This document shows positions 60,606 to 64,000 of a stretch of 64,000 bases of DNA, piece by piece. Each line of letters opens with the position of its first letter. Within the stretch, counting starts at the first letter, position 1. The notes beneath the pieces are model-generated. The model was not told the origin of the DNA, made no database searches, and was given only the letters and a program-made list of their open reading frames with translations. Source of the DNA: Brasenia schreberi (taxonomy: Eukaryota > Streptophyta > Magnoliopsida > Nymphaeales > Cabombaceae). The position numbers and the translations under genes were made by a program. The DNA lies in assembly GCA_036023115.1 (NCBI GenBank), contig JAYKKT010000089.1, positions 13,038,501 to 13,102,500 of the forward strand, written 5' to 3'.

Positions 60606-62105
60606 ATCACAACACATTTTTCTTCTAAACATGCCAACAAACAATTTGATTTAACTCCGTAAATACATAATCAAGATTGTATGTAACCAAGTTGGAAGGA
60701 ACACACCTGGATGGGCTCAAGTCTGAATACCATGCACAGCGGAATCGGGTCGAATAGCCAAATCTGTTCATTTAACTCAACAATGCAAATACTATACAAA
60801 CATGCAATAATCTTAAGTGCAACAGAAAAGATTCATGTTTTTCATGAGAAGAGAACGCAGTAAACCACTAAAATGTTCCAATAATCAAACTAAACCCATA
60901 TTTCTCATCAATAAGTCCATCTAAAACACCTAGAGCTTAATATTTTCAAATCAAGGATAAGAAAAAGTGGTTCTCACAAAAACAAACTGATATTATTGGA
61001 ATATTGCATATCCCAACCACAAGACAAATCGAACCCAAGTTGATATCGTGATAAGTAAACAAGTCAAACAAGACCACATATAGAGAATCAATTTAAGTAC
61101 TCAATCTTTATTAAACCAATTTTCAAGGACAAAAGGGCAAAGCTATTTCAACCCTTATCAAGTTACTCAAATGCTAAAACCCAAACGGAACTACATAAGA
61201 GAAACCAAGGAGAGATACCGAAAACACACCAACAAACAAACAGTCGCAACCAATAAAGGACAATTAGCACTAAAAAACACAGAGATTTCTTCAAAAATCC
61301 AAATTATTTAATGAACAATTCAAAAACATGCTTCAAGAAATCTTAAGTTATCATATTTGCACAGAAACAACATAGGATTTTTCAAAGAAAGAGGAGATAA
61401 ACTAATAAATATCCTTAATCCAAAATAGATCGCATAATGTTCTTATAACAACCATGAACTAAGAAACCAAGTAACAACCACTATTAAGATTCATAGTAAA
61501 AAAAAGCAAATTTCTACATAAAACGAATATATGGGTAACAAGACTATTGTTCATGGACAAACAAAATGAGAAAATGAGATTTGAGAAATGAAGCAATGCA
61601 ACGCGAATGAACTAATCTATCATCTTCTTCAAACTCATTAAGGGCAAGATATGGATCAATAACAAAGGACAATGATAAAATACTATATATATATATATAT
61701 ATATTTTTTGAAAAACGAGAATGTCAAAAATATTATTACTACCACATTGTCTTTGATAAACAACAACTAAGTTTTCAAATGTTTCGAACATATCAAATAT
61801 AGCCACAAATTTACTTTAGTCAAGAATGGTTTGTTAAAATCAAAAGTTCAATTTCAAAAACACAAGCATATATACAAGAAAACCATAATTATATATTTCT
61901 AAGAAAGTTATATCTTCAAACACATTGTTATTCCAAAATTTCTACAAAAACAACGTAATCGATTGAGTACTTCATTATTTTCCTTCGATTTTCAAGATAA
62001 ACATATTTTCTAAAGTTACCTTGAACTTTGAAATGTCAAAAACCAAGAACCGTAGAATTTTCAAAGTTGGCACGCTTCTGAGTGTGCTCAATATCTTCAA
62101 TCCGA

Positions 62106-62118
62106 GGCTCTGATACCA
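62106..62118 (-). other. Primer binding site, initiator tRNA-Met
   Basis: The minus strand reads TGGTATCAGAGCC directly after the 5' LTR end at 62,119. Confidence 0.9.
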
Positions 62119-62512
62119 TGTGAATATTCGTCAATGATCGAAGGTTGATGTAGCATGAATCAAGATCACCATGTCGCCAAGAGTCAAATGACATTCAATC
62201 CCGAATGCCGATCTTCAAGAATAACAAACAAGAGCGAAAGCGTATATAAAACAAGTTAAAAAGCAGTACTAGACTGCATGAATTTATTCATGAGATAGTG
62301 TCTTATTTATAGACATTACAAGTAGGAAAAACTTGAGCAAAAGAAGTAAGAGAGCCCAAGTAATGGGTTAGTGTTGGCCGGCCAGCACTAGCCATTGGGG
62401 GTGCTCCCAACGGCTAGTAGCCGTTGGGGACCCCTAGTGGTCAGGGCTAGCATGGCCCTGGCCCTTCTTCCATTATGGCAAGGGCCCGCCCGTGCACCCT
62501 ATTACATTAACA
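62119..62512 (-). repeat. 5' LTR of the LARD-like element
   Basis: Closely similar to 58,091-58,486 with a few substitutions and small indels, so the insertion is fairly recent. Confidence 0.85.
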
Positions 62513-62792
62513 CCTTTCACTCCCTTTTCTAGAGGGGGTCATCCCCCTCACTTCTTCCTCTTCTTCAACATAGGACAAAACTTTTCACATTTAATGTAAA
62601 AGTTTACTCCTATATTAAATAGGAGGGAGAAGTGAGAAGAAGAGTAGAGTGGGTAATCAAAGGAGGAAATGAGAGGGAGGGCAACCCCTACAAAAGCTGG
62701 AGTCATGGTGTATTATTCTTGGTTGGCTTTTTTACTAAAGCCTCCCGGTGATGAACATATGGTTTATCTAAATTATTTAATTATTATATTAT
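62513..62792. other. Short spacer
   Basis: Flank of the LTR element. A gagggag-rich stretch at 62,620-62,690. No gene. Confidence 0.4.
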
Positions 62793-62807
62793 ATTACCCA
62801 ATCTATC

Positions 62808-63659
62808 AACAACTAAGCCTTTTGCCATACTAGATGGGTCGACTACATGAATTTTTTGTTTCCATAAAGCCCTATCATGTGTTATGGTAGCAGTTAACTC
62901 AATATAAAGTAGATCATTCTTTATTGTTTCTTTCCGACATTTTTGTGGTTGTCCTCTTCCTGTTTTAACATTTTCACAATCTAGTTTTTCATATTTTTTA
63001 CAAGAGCATTCTTTAATTGTCTTTCTACATATCCAAACCATCTTAAACGATTTTTCCTCATTTTATCTTCTATTAGTGCTACTCCCAATTTATTTCTAAT
63101 AGCCTCGTTATGTATACGGACTTTCATTATGTGATCACTCATTCATCTCAACATCTTCATTTCTAATACGAAATCTTTTGTACATGTTGATGATTACCTA
63201 CCCAACACTCATAACTATAAAACATAGCAGGTCTAATTGCTACTCTGTAATATTTATCTTTCAACTTTAATGGTATCTTCTTATCACATAAAATACATGA
63301 TGCCCCCCTCCATTTTAACCAACCCACATTAATTCTATGCATAACATCTCCATCAATTTTTTCATTACTCTAAAAAACTGATCTGGGTTATTTAAAACTT
63401 TCCTTATGAGGAATGCAATATATGTCAATCTTAATTTCTATGTCCTCTAAAGTACTCAAATGATCAAATTTACATTTCATATATTCTGTCTTTATTCTAC
63501 TAAGTTGAAAGCCTTTACTTTCTAATATTTCTCTTGATAGTTCCAATTTCCTATATAAGAGATTATCCTTGCATAGCCGGTCCCAAGCTCAGGTAAAGGA
63601 GGAGGGTTTTGTTAGTCTTCCGTCAGTCAGCTCGAACTTATCTATCATGGATTCTACAA
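62808..63659 (-). mobile_element. RTE LINE, 5'-inverted and truncated, second example
   Basis: Flanked by attacccaatctatc (62,793-62,807) and attacccagtctacc (63,660-63,674), 13 of 15 identical. The 3' end lies at the left, with C-terminal coding (62,784-63,041) and RT remnants to about 63,554. From about 63,556 the RTE 5' module follows in the opposite orientation (agagattatccttgcatagc ... atcatggattc). Confidence 0.85.
63556..63659 (+). repeat. Inverted RTE 5' module
   Basis: Lacks about 15 nt of the 5' end compared with 53,426. It ends at catggattctacaa, nearly the same internal point as the inversion at 10,791. Confidence 0.8.
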
Positions 63660-63674
63660 ATTACCCAGTCTACC

Positions 63675-64000
63675 ATATTAGATAATATTAAATTATATAT
63701 ACACACACACCTTAAACCTGACCCTATCCTGCCTCGTACTGGGAAGTATTTTCAGACTTGAGAACCCACCCCATACAGGGCCATGGCGGGCTGGGTGCCT
63801 GTGGGGCGAGTAAGGATTTTTTCCTTAGCCAGGCCAATGACTTAGATTAGGGCCATTGTTCTACGCTCACCTCAGTTCAATCCTGCTTAGGAAAGACATA
63901 ATTGCATTGAATAGGTTTGAGACGACATATATCATCCTTGTATGTGATGTCCAGAATCTTGATCACCCTTGGAAACAAAGCAGGGAATTTTGTGAATTGA
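63675..64000. other. Unassigned right edge
   Basis: A short TA/CA repeat (63,694-63,710) and GC-richer sequence after 63,715 (gaacccaccccatacagggc) that may be another repeat. Not identified. Confidence 0.35.

Larger units (their letters stand above)
58091..62512 (-). mobile_element. Non-coding LTR retroelement (LARD-like), 4.4 kb
   Basis: LTRs of 396 bp (58,091-58,486) and 394 bp (62,119-62,512) have TGTTAATGTAATAG ... TATTCACA ends on the minus strand. The tRNA-Met primer site lies next to the right LTR and a purine tract next to the left. Flanks tcttt (58,086-58,090) and ccttt (62,513-62,517) fit a 5-bp duplication with one change. The 3.6-kb interior encodes nothing recognisable and is largely AT-rich with two tandem arrays. 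It must rely on proteins of another element. Confidence 0.85.

Overview
The window is nuclear DNA of a flowering plant. Two spliced plant genes are recognisable, both on the + strand: a complete MBF1-type transcriptional coactivator (four coding exons, 28,328-34,107, 142 codons) and the 5' part of a leucine-rich-repeat receptor-kinase-like gene (5' leader exons from about 37,080, coding exons 39,122-39,227, 43,240-43,372 and 43,559-43,630, no later exon visible). Nearly everything else is transposable elements, often nested, plus microsatellites. There is no bacterial-type gene, no CRISPR array and no convincing tRNA or rRNA gene. The species cannot be named from the sequence.

Layout. 1-10,248: a decayed Ty3/gypsy element with two RNase H domains (Tat/Ogre-Retand type) and LTRs of about 2.2 kb; its left LTR is cut by the window edge. 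10,791-11,817: a 5'-inverted RTE-type LINE. 11,834-15,110: unassigned AT-rich DNA. 15,115-18,807 and 26,190-26,995: a duplicated, heavily decayed gag-like region. Into its second copy a 7.4-kb chromovirus (18,813-26,184, TSD TGTTC, chromodomain at the end of pol) has inserted. 27,000-28,190: a SINE-like insertion and a TA microsatellite, then MBF1. MBF1 intron 2 carries a 707-bp non-autonomous hAT-like element. 34,108-36,950: spacer with a long GA tract. From 37,080 the receptor gene begins. Its first coding intron holds a nearly full-length sense RTE LINE (39,781-43,038), and everything after 43,630 is transposon-filled.

43,631-64,000 is a nest of elements: a hAT transposase remnant (44,300-44,990), an old RTE copy (45,095-45,832), and an RTE insertion bounded by a perfect 19-bp target duplication (45,852-53,426). 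That insertion contains another RTE, a second copy of the hAT-like element carrying a captured RNA-binding-domain exon, and a 2-kb solo LTR. Further right are a 5'-truncated RTE (54,340-56,732), a 190-bp RTE mini-element made only of the two ends (57,695-57,886), a non-coding LTR element with 40-bp and about 200-bp tandem arrays (58,091-62,512), and a second 5'-inverted RTE (62,808-63,659).

The RTE family is the main theme. Seven copies allow the insertion mechanism to be read from the sequence: target duplications, (TTG)n tails, two twin-priming-type inversions, a deletion derivative, filler DNA, and a 5' leader with a repeated hairpin. I found no new multi-gene system. The most unusual items are the RTE 5' leader and its inversions, the exon-carrying hAT-like element, and the array-bearing LTR derivative.
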